Shown here in pieces: positions 36,233-45,333 of a DNA stretch of 64,000 nt. Within the stretch, counting starts at the first letter, position 1. The number at the start of each line of letters is the position of its first letter. Source of the stretch: Pseudomonadota bacterium (GTDB lineage Bacteria; Pseudomonadota; Gammaproteobacteria; Burkholderiales; Burkholderiaceae_B); assembly GCA_023389155.1 (NCBI GenBank), contig JAEWEV010000011.1, forward strand, positions 186,001 through 250,000. The letters are read 5' to 3'. The notes below the pieces were generated by a model that saw only the letters and a list, made by a program, of their open reading frames with translations, was not told the DNA's origin and ran no database searches. A program made the translations under genes and the position numbers.

Positions 36233-37221
36233 ACGACCACTCCTGCGTCCGGCACCACGCCAGGGTGATAGCAACGCACCCGGTGTCCATTCGCCAGTTC
36301 ATCCAGCCCTGGCATGGTGTCACAGACCTGGGTGCGTCGCGGGCAGCGCGTCGCGAAGGCACAGCCTGGCGGCAGCGAAAGCAGATTCGGCGTCATACCG
36401 GGTATCTGTCGCAAGGGCTGGCCTCGCTGGTTATTGACGGGCAGGCTTTGAATCAGGCCCTGGGTATACGGATGCTGGGGATTATCAAGCACCTGATCCA
36501 CCGTGCCCGACTCCACGATCCTGCCTGCATACATCACGTTCAGATCATCTGCCAGGCCGGCCACCACGGAAAGATCGTGAGTAATCCATATCAGTGCAGT
36601 GCCGTATTTTGCGGACAGCTTCTGTATTTCTGACAGAATCTGCGACTGTATCGTGACATCCAGCGCTGTCGTCGGCTCGTCGGCAATAATCAGGTCCGGC
36701 CGCAGTAGCAGGGCAATGGCGATGGCCACGCGCTGGCGCATGCCGCCGGAAAGCTGATGCGGATACGCCGAAAGGCGCGCTTCGGGACTGGGGATACCCA
36801 TCAGTCCCAGCATATCGCGAGATTGTTCCCAGGCCTGACGACGACTGATTTTCTCGTGTGCACGCAATGTTTCAATCATTTGGGTATCAACCCGCAATAC
36901 CGGGTTGAGCGTCATCATCGGATCCTGGAAAATCATGGAAATCCGGTTGCCGCGCAAATTACGCAGCTGTTCTTGCGACATGTGCAGCAAATCCTGCCCC
37001 TTGAACAGAATCTGCCCACCGACAACGCGGCCGGGCTCGTCGACCAGGCCCATGATAGAGAAACCGGTAACCGATTTGCCCGAACCCGATTCGCCCACCA
37101 ACCCCAGAATACGCCCCGATTCCAGCTGCAGGGATACGCCGTCTACTGCGGGCACTTCGCCCGCACGTGTCATGAAGTGAGTGCGCAGATCGCGCACATC
37201 CAGCAAGGGTGATGCACTCAT
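36229..37221 (-). CDS. ABC importer ATP-binding protein, OppD/DppD-type
   Basis: A 330-residue ATPase. Walker A is GLVGESGSGKSVTGFS, the signature is LSGGMRQRVAIAIAL, and Walker B is LIIADEPTTALDVTIQSQIL. The C-terminal region has the Cys cluster GCAFATRCPRRTQVC. It overlaps the permease gene upstream and the second ATPase gene downstream by four bases each, so all four transporter parts are translationally coupled. Confidence 0.94.
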   Translation of the reverse strand: MSASPLLDVRDLRTHFMTRAGEVPAVDGVSLQLESGRILGLVGESGSGKSVTGFSIMGLVDEPGRVVGGQILFKGQDLLHMSQEQLRNLRGNRISMIFQDPMMTLNPVLRVDTQMIETLRAHEKISRRQAWEQSRDMLGLMGIPSPEARLSAYPHQLSGGMRQRVAIAIALLLRPDLIIADEPTTALDVTIQSQILSEIQKLSAKYGTALIWITHDLSVVAGLADDLNVMYAGRIVESGTVDQVLDNPQHPYTQGLIQSLPVNNQRGQPLRQIPGMTPNLLSLPPGCAFATRCPRRTQVCDTMPGLDELANGHRVRCYHPGVVPDAGVVV

Positions 37222-38144
37222 CGCTGCCTCCGCGGATTGAAAATTTCCCGCAGGCGGTCACCCACCAGGTTCAGTGCCACAATTGTGATCAGCAGGGCCA
37301 CGCCCGGAAACAGGCTGATCCAGTATTGGCCCGATAGCATGTATTGATAGCCGTTGGCAATCAGCAATCCCAGCGAGGGCTCCGTTACCGGCACCCCCAG
37401 TCCCAGGAAACTCATGGTCGCCTCCAGCGTAATCGCCCGGGCCACCTGCAGGGTTCCGATAACAATCAACGGAGGCAGGCAGTTGGGCAGGATATGCCTG
37501 AGCATGATCCGCCAGCGCGGGATATTCAGGCTTCTTGCCGCTTCCACGTATTCCTTCTGCCGCTCAGCCAGGGCCTGCCCTCGGGCCGTTCGGGCGTAAT
37601 AAGCCCATTCCAGTATCACAAGTGTCAATATCACATTGCCGATACCCTTGCCAAGATAGGCCAGAATCATCATTGCAATCAGAATCGACGGGAAGGACAG
37701 CATCAGATCCACCGTGCGCATCAGAAAACCATCGACCCGGCCGCCGGCATAGGCCGACAGCACTCCCAGGATGGTGCCGACCACACTGGCAATCAAGGCA
37801 GAGCCAACGCCTACGGTCAGACTGATGCGCAGCCCGTACAGGATGGCCGAAAACAGATCCCGTCCCTGCCCGTCCGTTCCCAACCAGTAGTTGAAGGTTC
37901 CCTCGCCGTTGGCGCTACCCGGTGGCAGACGAGAATCCAGAATATCCAGCTGCATCAGGTCATAGGGATTCTGCGGCGTAATCCAGTGTGCAAACACCGA
38001 GCCGAAAGCCAGCAGCAACAGCAGCACAAATCCGACCACCGCCCGTTTTGAGGAAAAGAAATCAGACAGTCGCTCGCGAAACAGCGAAGGCTTGGGTGCA
38101 TGGACTACCGGCTCCACGATCGACTCAGTCACAGGATGGCTCAT
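37218..38144 (-). CDS. ABC importer permease, DppC/OppC-type
   Basis: A 308-residue inner-membrane permease. The N-terminal OppC region (FFSSKRAVVGFVLLLLLAFG) is followed by a periplasmic stretch with NYWLGTDGQGRDLFSAILYG, the family signature. The ATPase-coupling loop is EYVEAARSLNIPRWRIMLRHILPN. About six membrane helices. It is coupled to neighbouring genes by 4-base overlaps. Confidence 0.94.
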   Translation of the reverse strand: MSHPVTESIVEPVVHAPKPSLFRERLSDFFSSKRAVVGFVLLLLLAFGSVFAHWITPQNPYDLMQLDILDSRLPPGSANGEGTFNYWLGTDGQGRDLFSAILYGLRISLTVGVGSALIASVVGTILGVLSAYAGGRVDGFLMRTVDLMLSFPSILIAMMILAYLGKGIGNVILTLVILEWAYYARTARGQALAERQKEYVEAARSLNIPRWRIMLRHILPNCLPPLIVIGTLQVARAITLEATMSFLGLGVPVTEPSLGLLIANGYQYMLSGQYWISLFPGVALLITIVALNLVGDRLREIFNPRRQR

Positions 38145-39115
38145 CGCGCCCCCTCCAGCCGCACGCGGGGATCAAGCAGGCGGTAGGCGATATCGACTAC
38201 CAGATTAATGGTCACAAAGACGCAGACGATAATGACCAGATAGGCCAGAATGACCGGCCTGTCCAGACCGTTAATGCTGTCCAGAATCAGCTTGCCTGCG
38301 CCAGGCCAGGAAAAAATGCTTTCTGTGACCACTGCACCGGCGATTGTCGAACCGAATTCCAGGCCCAATACAGTAACCAGTGGAATCATGATGTTGCGCA
38401 GCACATGCACGCCGATTACCCGCAGATTGCTCAGCCCTTTGGCGCGGGCAAAGCGGATGTAATCCAGCGGCAGCACTTCCTGCACACCGGCGTATGTCAG
38501 ACGAATCACAAGTGAAACCTTGAAAAGGGCAAGGTTGACGGCCGGCAGCAGCAGATGACGCAAACCATCAACCGTCAGGAATGACCATTGGTATCCGAAC
38601 AGCGAGACAGTCTGCCCTCGCCCGGACGACGGCAGCCAGCCCAGGGAGACGCTGAAAGCCATGATCAGCATCAGCCCCACCCAGAATGTCGGCAGGGAAA
38701 AACCCAGGATGCTGCCTGTCATAATCGTTCGGGAAAAGATGCTTTCCGAATACAGGCCTGCGAACAGCCCCAGCGGCACGCCAACCACAATTGCGATAAC
38801 AAGCGCTGCCAGCGCCAGCTCCATGGTGGCCGGCAACCTGTGCAGAACCAGTTGCAGGGCCGGCTGGTTATAGACAAAGCTATTGCCCAGATCGCCCTGC
38901 ACTGCACTGGCCAGAAAATGAAAATATTGCATCCATAATGGCTGGTCCAGTCCCATCTGCGCAATGATCCGCGCCCGGTCACGCTGATCGGCATCGGGGC
39001 CAATCAGAATATCGATGGGATTGCCAACGGCATGCAGACCAATGAATACAATCACCGTCATTAACAGGATGATCAGCAGGGCCTGCAGAACTCGTTTAAT
39101 CAGCCACAGCGTCAT
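38141..39115 (-). CDS. ABC importer permease, DppB/OppB-type
   Basis: A 324-residue permease starting MTLWLIKRVLQALLIILLM; the start overlaps the monooxygenase-like gene stop by four bases and is preferred over 39154. The first helix, then AVGNPIDILIGPDAD and DLGNSFVYNQPAL in the periplasmic part, are usual for DppB. The coupling loop is VLPLDYIRFARAKGLSNLRVIGVHVLRN. Six helices are expected. Confidence 0.94.
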   Translation of the reverse strand: MTLWLIKRVLQALLIILLMTVIVFIGLHAVGNPIDILIGPDADQRDRARIIAQMGLDQPLWMQYFHFLASAVQGDLGNSFVYNQPALQLVLHRLPATMELALAALVIAIVVGVPLGLFAGLYSESIFSRTIMTGSILGFSLPTFWVGLMLIMAFSVSLGWLPSSGRGQTVSLFGYQWSFLTVDGLRHLLLPAVNLALFKVSLVIRLTYAGVQEVLPLDYIRFARAKGLSNLRVIGVHVLRNIMIPLVTVLGLEFGSTIAGAVVTESIFSWPGAGKLILDSINGLDRPVILAYLVIIVCVFVTINLVVDIAYRLLDPRVRLEGAR

Positions 39116-40572
39116 TGCGCCTCCACCGCTGGAGGCGGGCTGGCAGGGGTCCATTCATCACCGTCAAGCTCCGGCTCCGCATACGCTTCGAGCTGGGCAT
39201 AGTAGCTGGCGACATCTTCCTGGTAAAGGGATCCGGTAATGGCGCGTGCAATGGCAGAGGCACCATCGGAAATGGCCGGAATATCACCCGAAACTGTGCC
39301 GTGCGATGCCACAGCCGGATAACTGAAGCAATGGATATGTGCCAGGCCAGGCGCGCTCACGCCGTCCCGCGGCTGAAACTCAAAGCCCGGGCCCAGATCC
39401 GGACAGGCGGACAGCTCCGCATCTTCCTGACCAGGTTCAGGATTATAGCGATCAGCCCAGGTGCGCACGAGCGGTGCCAGTTCGGCGTACTCGGGACGCA
39501 AATGCCAGTCGATTTTGAAACCGGTGGCGAAAATCAGAAAGTCCAGTACGAACGTCCCTTTTGGCGTCGTCAGATATATCACATCATCGCGCACGTTGAT
39601 CTGTTGCACCGGACAGCCCACGTTGAACCGCGCATTGTGATGCGAAGCGACGCGCAGCGTGCTGCCTTTGGGCGGAGGAACCTGCTGCACGTTAATGTAA
39701 TGACGAATGCGCCACTTCCAGTCATCGGAAAGGCCGGCATAGCCATGCACCAGTCCGGGACTGCCGGACCCTTTGCCTTTGTTGATACGAGGAATCTCGT
39801 TACGCCGGATAATCAAATCGACACTGTGCGCACCTGCTTCAAGCGCCGTTGCGGCGCTGTCCATGGCCGAGGCACCAGCGCCGATTACGCCCACCCGTTT
39901 ACCGGCAAGCGTTGTGTAGTCAAAGAAATCGGAGGAATGCGCACGCAGATGAGCCGGCACGCTATCAGCAAAAGCCGGGAAACTCGGACCGCCCAGACCA
40001 TCCCGGCCCGTGGCCAGAATCAGCCGCCTTGCGCCCACACGCGTTTCGCCGGCGGGCGATTGCAGGGTCAGTTCCAGATAATTGTCGGGATGCAGATGCA
40101 CATGACGAATGACATGTTCATTGCGCACATCCACATTCATGACCTTGCGATACCAGCGCAAATAATCCATCCATTGCAGTCGTGGTATTTTATCCAGTGC
40201 ATCCCACTCCTGGGTGCCATACTGTGCTTCGAACCATGCACGGAAGGTCAGCGATGGCAAACCAAGCGCCGGACCGATCAGCTGTTTTGGCGAACGCAGC
40301 GTTTCCATGCGCGCCGTTGTGGCCCAGGGGCCTTCGAACCCCTGAGGTGAACGATCGAAATTACAGGAGCGAACGCCCAGATTGCGCAGCGCCACCGCGG
40401 CTGTCAGTCCCGCCATGCCTGCGCCAATAATCGCGACGTCAAGCAAACGTTCCCCATTGATCTCGCGCGGCCTCACCCAGTCTTTGCCAGGCAGATCCAG
40501 TCGCAACAAATCCTGCTGCAAACGCGCTTCCAGGCCGGACAGACCTTCTTTTTCGGGTGGCTGATAACTCAT
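39112..40572 (-). CDS. FAD/NAD(P)-binding monooxygenase-like oxidoreductase
   Basis: A 486-residue flavoenzyme starting MSYQPPEKEGLSGLEARL; GTG at 40596 is an alternative start. Two Rossmann folds are clear: FAD site VAIIGAGMAGLTAAVALRN (47-65) and NADPH site VGVIGAGASAMDSAATAL (227-244), with LILATGRDG near 185 and FLIFATGFKID later. This is the layout of flavin monooxygenases of the FMO, Baeyer-Villiger and N-hydroxylating types. It heads the operon for an oligopeptide-type ABC importer, all coupled by ATGA overlaps. Oxidation of the imported compound is the simplest reading. Confidence 0.88.
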   Translation of the reverse strand: MSYQPPEKEGLSGLEARLQQDLLRLDLPGKDWVRPREINGERLLDVAIIGAGMAGLTAAVALRNLGVRSCNFDRSPQGFEGPWATTARMETLRSPKQLIGPALGLPSLTFRAWFEAQYGTQEWDALDKIPRLQWMDYLRWYRKVMNVDVRNEHVIRHVHLHPDNYLELTLQSPAGETRVGARRLILATGRDGLGGPSFPAFADSVPAHLRAHSSDFFDYTTLAGKRVGVIGAGASAMDSAATALEAGAHSVDLIIRRNEIPRINKGKGSGSPGLVHGYAGLSDDWKWRIRHYINVQQVPPPKGSTLRVASHHNARFNVGCPVQQINVRDDVIYLTTPKGTFVLDFLIFATGFKIDWHLRPEYAELAPLVRTWADRYNPEPGQEDAELSACPDLGPGFEFQPRDGVSAPGLAHIHCFSYPAVASHGTVSGDIPAISDGASAIARAITGSLYQEDVASYYAQLEAYAEPELDGDEWTPASPPPAVEAQ

Positions 40573-40595
40573 ACTCTGTAACTCAATCGAAAACA

Positions 40596-40611
40596 CAAGG
40601 GTTTACCCTTG
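40596..40611. promoter_or_regulatory. Palindrome CAAGGG-TTTA-CCCTTG upstream of the monooxygenase/ABC operon
   Basis: A perfect 16-base inverted repeat 24 bases before the chosen ATG. A minus-strand promoter candidate, TTGCGC (40656-40651) and TGTAAT (40633-40628) with 17 bases between, would start transcription just upstream. The site is therefore an operator or a 5'-leader hairpin. The AT-rich stretch 40612-41108 has no gene I can support. Confidence 0.5.
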
Positions 40612-41108
40612 CAAAACATATTTGAATATTACACAATGCTATAAAGAAGGGCGCAATCGACCATTTTAAAGAATATAACAAAGCGAATTTATATTATTTA
40701 GTTATTAACATATATCAAGACAATTCTAATGGCGGTTGCAATATGGAAATATGCCATAGGGATACTTGCATTTCCCTGGCTGCAGAAGCTGGCATTTCCT
40801 CAAGTTTCCATATACAGAGGTATTCCACCAGGTCACAACATAGCGCGACTTCGCTCTGAACGCACATCCAGTTCCGGCCACTTTGCGCACCATCTGAGAA
40901 GCACCAGCCAGCAATGCGATGAACTCATTCGGGCTGCACTTTGCAACAATAACTATTGCAATTTTAAATCACGGCACACAACAAAAGGCGCATAAAAAAA
41001 CTGAAACACTTAACTATTTAATATGTCATATTCTCTTTCGCATGAGTGCGCACACTTAGTGCCCGCGCGCTCATTCATCTTTTGTCTGTCCGCGTTCAAG
41101 GAACTCAC

Positions 41109-42060
41109 ATGAAGACCTTCGCCTATGCCGTCCAGTCTCCCGAATCGCAGCTGGGGCCTTTCGATCTGGAACGTCGCGAGCCGCGGGACGAAGATGTCGT
41201 TATCGATATCCTGTTCTGCGGCGTGTGTCATTCTGACATACATACCGCACGCAACGAGTGGCAGAATACCATCTATCCCTTTGTACCGGGTCATGAAATC
41301 ATTGGTCGCGTGGCCAATGTGGGCAGCAAGGCAGGCAAGTTCAAAATAGGTGACCTGGTTGGCGTTGGCTGCATGGTCGACAGCTGCCGTCATTGCGCCT
41401 CTTGCAAAGAAGGTCTGGAACAATATTGCGAAAATGGTTTCACCGCCACTTACAACAGCGATGATCATATTGGCGGCCCCCCCACCCCGTCACCTTCGGT
41501 GGCTATGCAGACAAGATCACGGTAGATGAACGTTTCGTTCTGCGTGTGCCGGAGAACCTTGACCCAGCTGCCACTGCGCCGTTGCTGTGCGCCGGCATTA
41601 CCGCCTATTCCCCGCTAAGGCACTGGAATGTTGGTGCAGGCCAGAAAGTAGGCATCATCGGACTTGGCAGTCTCGGCCATATGGGCATGAAATTTTCCCA
41701 CACCATGGGTGCGCACGTTGTGATGATTACAACCTCACCGGAAAAAGGGGAGGACACTAAAAAAGCTGGGCGCAGATGAGGTATTGATATCAAAAGATGC
41801 AGATGCGATGGAAAAGGCAGCCAATACGTTTGATTTTCTGCTCAACACCATTCCGGTGGGACATGACACCGATCCCTACATGAATCTGCTCAAACGGGAC
41901 GGCGCCATGGTCGTTGTGGGTGCCGTTGAAGCGCTGACAAACGTTAACGGACTACCATTCATTATGCGCCGCCGCTCAATGGCCGGTTCACTGATTGGTC
42001 ATACCCGAAACACAGGAGATGCTGGATTTCTGCGGCGAGCCCGCCATTGCGGCAGGCCCA
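41109..42060 (+). pseudogene. Zn-dependent alcohol dehydrogenase, frameshifted and truncated
   Basis: Remains of a YahK/AdhC-type NADP-dependent zinc alcohol dehydrogenase, starting MKTFAYAVQSPESQLG behind AAGGAAC. Frame 1 holds the catalytic-zinc part (CGVCHSDIHT, GHEIIG) and the structural-zinc Cys set (CRHCASCKEGLEQYC). A frame change at a seven-C run (near 41478) leads to GGYADKITVDERFVLR and the NADP motif GIIGLGSLGHMGMKF. A second, at a six-A run (near 41760), leads to LGADEVLISKDADAM. A third near 41995 leads to IPETQEMLDFCGE. The final ~40 residues are missing, where ilvB begins on the other strand. Sequencing error could explain homopolymer shifts, but not the missing end. Confidence 0.85.
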
Positions 42061-42084
42061 CATTCTCACGACACAATACCCGCC

Positions 42085-43839
42085 CTATTCTTCCACGTAC
42101 CAGGTATCTTCAGACAGCATGACCTGTTGATGGCCGTAACCGGCAGGCATCATAGGGAAGCAGTTCTCTTGCGGCTGCACTTCCACATTCAGGAAGTACG
42201 GGCCTTCGTAATCAAAACATTCACGAATGGCATCTTCCAGCTGCAAGGGGTCCGAGACCGTTGCGGCGCCCCAGCCAAACGCCGTGGCCAGCGCGACGAA
42301 GTCGGGGATGGATGCGTTGTAGCTATGACTGTAGCGTCCTTCGTGAATTAGCTCCTGCCACTGGCGCACCATGCCCATATGACGGTTGTTGCACAGAATC
42401 ACCTTGATCGGTGTTTCGTGCTGTATCGCCGTAGACAGCTCCTGAATATTCATCAAGACTGACGCGTCACCGCTGATACACACGACCAGCGAATCGGGAT
42501 TGCCGATCTGCGCACCAATGGCAGCAGGCACACCGTAACCCATGGTACCGGCGCCACCGGAAGTCAGCCAGCGATTGGGCTCACGGAACTTCAGGTACTG
42601 CGCTGCCCACATCTGGTGCTGCCCCACATCGGTACTGACAATCACATCACGACCGTCAATCAGGTCGTTGACGGTGGCCAGCAAATGCTGGGGAATAATG
42701 ACCTCATCGGAAGGGGTAAAGCCCAGGCAGTCGGTTGCACGCCATTTTTCGATGCGGGTCCACCAGTCATCAATCAGGCCGGGTTCACGTTCCAGCTGCT
42801 TGATTTCATTGAACAGGGATTTGAGTACCGGGTAGCAGTCGCCTACCAGCGCCACATCTGCCCTCACCACCTTATCGATGGAGGCCGGATCGATGTCCAG
42901 GTGGATTTTGACGGCATGCGGGCAAAAATCGGAAAGCCTGCCGGTAATGCGGTCATCAAAGCGGGCGCCAATACACACAATCAGGTCCGCATGATGCATG
43001 GCCAGATTGGCTTCCAGCGTGCCGTGCATGCCCAGCATGCCTACAAACTGTTTGTCGTTGGCCGGAAATGCACCCAGGCCCATGAGCGTCAGCGTGCAGG
43101 GTGCGCCGGTATAGCTGACCAGGTTGGAAAAGACCTCGCAGGCATCCGGCCCGGAGTTGATCAGCCCGCCTCCGCCATAGAAAACGGGGCGCTTGGCATT
43201 GGCAATCAGCGATGCGGCACGCTTGATGGCGGCCTGCATTACGGAGGCAGACATTTGTCCCGCCGTATTGACCGGCGTCTCGACGGCGTCTGACTCTTCC
43301 TGTTCAGGGGCGGGCGCCATCTGGATATCTTTGGGAAAATCAACCAGCACCGGGCCCGGACGGCCGGTAGCGGTCATATTGTAGGCTTTCGCCGTCATCG
43401 CCGCCACGTCTTCTACACGCTTGATCTGCGCATTCCACTTGGTCACCGGACGTGAAATGCCTACGGCATCGCACTCCTGGAACGCATCGGTACCAATGGC
43501 GCTGGTGGCCACCTGTCCGCTGATGCACAGCACAGGAATGGAATCGCACAGGGCATCAAGCAGACCCGAAGTTGTGTTCGCCATGCCGGGGCCGGAAGTT
43601 ACCAGGACCACGCCAGGCCGGCCGGTAGAACGTGCATAGCCCTCGGCTGCGTGCATGGCCGCCTGCTCGTGCCGCACCAGTACGTGATGAATGCGGGGCT
43701 CCGAATACAGTGCGTCGTAGAGTGGCAGGACCGCACCGCCCGGATAGCCGAAAATGGTATCGACCCCGTTTGCGATCAGGGTCTCCAGCATTAATTGAGC
43801 GCCGTTCATGGCGGGGGTTTCATTCCGGGGTGTGTTCAT
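42085..43839 (-). CDS. ilvB: Acetolactate synthase large subunit, biosynthetic type
   Basis: A 584-residue TPP enzyme joining two pyruvates (or pyruvate and 2-oxobutyrate) for valine, leucine and isoleucine synthesis. Seen: FGYPGGAVLPLYDAL, LVRHEQAAMHAAEGYAR with the TPP-activating Glu (near 59), FAD-site region GMLGMHGTLEANLAM, and the ThDP motif GDASVLMNIQELSTA to VILCNN. No regulatory small-subunit gene (ilvH/N) adjoins it. The main ilvIHC operon is probably elsewhere, which makes this a second copy. Divergent from panB by 154 bases. Confidence 0.93.
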   Translation of the reverse strand: MNTPRNETPAMNGAQLMLETLIANGVDTIFGYPGGAVLPLYDALYSEPRIHHVLVRHEQAAMHAAEGYARSTGRPGVVLVTSGPGMANTTSGLLDALCDSIPVLCISGQVATSAIGTDAFQECDAVGISRPVTKWNAQIKRVEDVAAMTAKAYNMTATGRPGPVLVDFPKDIQMAPAPEQEESDAVETPVNTAGQMSASVMQAAIKRAASLIANAKRPVFYGGGGLINSGPDACEVFSNLVSYTGAPCTLTLMGLGAFPANDKQFVGMLGMHGTLEANLAMHHADLIVCIGARFDDRITGRLSDFCPHAVKIHLDIDPASIDKVVRADVALVGDCYPVLKSLFNEIKQLEREPGLIDDWWTRIEKWRATDCLGFTPSDEVIIPQHLLATVNDLIDGRDVIVSTDVGQHQMWAAQYLKFREPNRWLTSGGAGTMGYGVPAAIGAQIGNPDSLVVCISGDASVLMNIQELSTAIQHETPIKVILCNNRHMGMVRQWQELIHEGRYSHSYNASIPDFVALATAFGWGAATVSDPLQLEDAIRECFDYEGPYFLNVEVQPQENCFPMMPAGYGHQQVMLSEDTWYVEE

Positions 43840-43993
43840 TCTTCAAATCCAACAGACAGACAGGTTTTCTTGCAAACTTAAATAATATCCTTTTTGGAAT
43901 GGGCTGGCAGAAATCACGGGATTACACGGTAAACTTACTCCTTCGCCATGTGGCCGCAGGCCGGCCAGCCGTAAACCAAGGAAGGTGCTATTC

Positions 43994-44818
43994 ATGAGTG
44001 TACATACCACAGCAAAACGTATTACTGTTCCCCAGTTGCGGGCCTATAAAAACCAGAAGAAAATCGTCTCGCTCACCTCGTACACTGCTCCCTTTGCCCG
44101 CGTGCTGGACGAATACCTGGATATGATCCTGATCGGGGACTCAACGGCGATGGTGGGCTACAACATGGAAAATACCCTGGCCATCACGCTGGAGCAGATG
44201 GCTGCCCATGGCCGCGCCGTCGTGCGCTCCACGCAAAACGTTTGTGTCGTGGTGGATATGCCCTTTGGCAGCTATCAGGAATCGCCCGAGCAGGCGTTTC
44301 GCAACGCAGCCTTCCTGCTCAGGGAATCGGGCGCAGATGCAGTCAAATATGAAGGTGGTACGCCGCTGGCAGACACCACGCGTTTCCTGGTTGACCGCGG
44401 CATCCCCGTACTGGCCCATATCGGCCTGATGCCCCAGTATCTGAACACCATGGGTGGCTTCAAGGCCCAGGGGATGTCTGACGAGGCGGCAGAGGTTATC
44501 TATCAGGATGCGCTGGCGCAGGAAAAAGCGGGTGCATTCGCGGTTGTAATCGAAGGCACAGCAGAACCACTGGCCCGCCGCATCACGCAGGCATTGTCGA
44601 TTCCTACCATCGGCATCGGCGCCTCGCCCGAATGCGACGGACAGATTCTGGTTGCAGAAGATATTTTCAATCTGACGCCCAACCGCATCCCCAAATTTGC
44701 CAGGCAGTTCTCCGATGTTCAGGGCGCCATCCGTGAGGGCGTAAAAACCTATGCCAGTGAAGTACGGGAAGGGACTTTCCCAACCCTGGACAATTGTTTC
44801 GGCGTGAAAAAGAAATGA
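43994..44818 (+). CDS. panB: 3-methyl-2-oxobutanoate hydroxymethyltransferase
   Basis: A 274-residue PanB, first step of pantothenate (CoA) synthesis: methylene-tetrahydrofolate plus 2-oxoisovalerate to ketopantoate. Seen: SLTSYTAPFARVLDEYLDMILIGDSTAMVGY with the metal Asp, VVVDMPFGSYQ with a second Asp, AVKYEGG (Lys), GLMPQYLNTMGGFKAQG, VIEGTAEPLA with the catalytic Glu, and TIGIGASPECDGQILV. The start at 43994 has AAGG nine bases upstream. It overlaps the SET-domain gene by four bases (ATGA). panC is not adjacent. Confidence 0.95.
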   Translation: MSVHTTAKRITVPQLRAYKNQKKIVSLTSYTAPFARVLDEYLDMILIGDSTAMVGYNMENTLAITLEQMAAHGRAVVRSTQNVCVVVDMPFGSYQESPEQAFRNAAFLLRESGADAVKYEGGTPLADTTRFLVDRGIPVLAHIGLMPQYLNTMGGFKAQGMSDEAAEVIYQDALAQEKAGAFAVVIEGTAEPLARRITQALSIPTIGIGASPECDGQILVAEDIFNLTPNRIPKFARQFSDVQGAIREGVKTYASEVREGTFPTLDNCFGVKKK

Positions 44819-45333
44819 AGGAAAAACAGAAAAACATTGCCACGCCTGCATGGCATGTCGTGCGCAAATCCACGCTGCACGGCAATGGGGTGTTTGCTGC
44901 ACGCAATATTCCCAAGGGCACGCGCATCATAGAATATACCGGCAAGCGCATTACGCCAAAGCGTGCCGATGAACTGCATCCGGTAAATCCCGACGACCCT
45001 TTCCATACCTTCTTTTTCTCTACCAGCAGCGGCAAAATCATTGATGGCGGAGATGGTGGAAATGATTCGCGCTGGGTTAACCACAGTTGTGATCCCAATT
45101 GCGAAACGCAGGAAGGCAACGGCGGCAAGCGGGTCTACATTTACGCCACACGTGATATCCTGAAAGGTGAAGAACTATTCTACGATTACGGCCTGATCAT
45201 GGACGGCAGGATTACCAAAACGCTGCGCGAACAGTATAAGTGTCTTTGCGGGGCACAGTCCTGTCGCGGCACAATGCTTGCCCTGCCCGAGAAAAAGAAA
45301 ACCCGGAAGAAAAAACCTCAAGCAAAAGGCTAA
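44815..45333 (+). CDS. SET-domain-containing protein (putative lysine methyltransferase)
   Basis: A 172-residue protein made almost wholly of a SET domain. HGNGVFAARNIPKGTRIIEYTG begins the fold. NHSCDPNCE (near 100) is the SAM-site NHSCxPN motif, ELFYDYG provides the catalytic Tyr, and YKCLCGAQSCRG is a post-SET Cys cluster. The tail is Lys-rich (EKKKTRKKKPQ). Such proteins methylate lysine in eukaryotes; the bacterial targets are mostly unknown. ATG overlaps the panB stop. It abuts the convergent deoxyribosyltransferase gene with no gap. Confidence 0.9.
   Translation: MKEKQKNIATPAWHVVRKSTLHGNGVFAARNIPKGTRIIEYTGKRITPKRADELHPVNPDDPFHTFFFSTSSGKIIDGGDGGNDSRWVNHSCDPNCETQEGNGGKRVYIYATRDILKGEELFYDYGLIMDGRITKTLREQYKCLCGAQSCRGTMLALPEKKKTRKKKPQAKG

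Noticed and set aside
40729..40995. 88-residue frame in the AT-rich gap before the dehydrogenase pseudogene
   Set aside because: No ribosome site, no domain, and the base composition is unlike the neighbouring genes.
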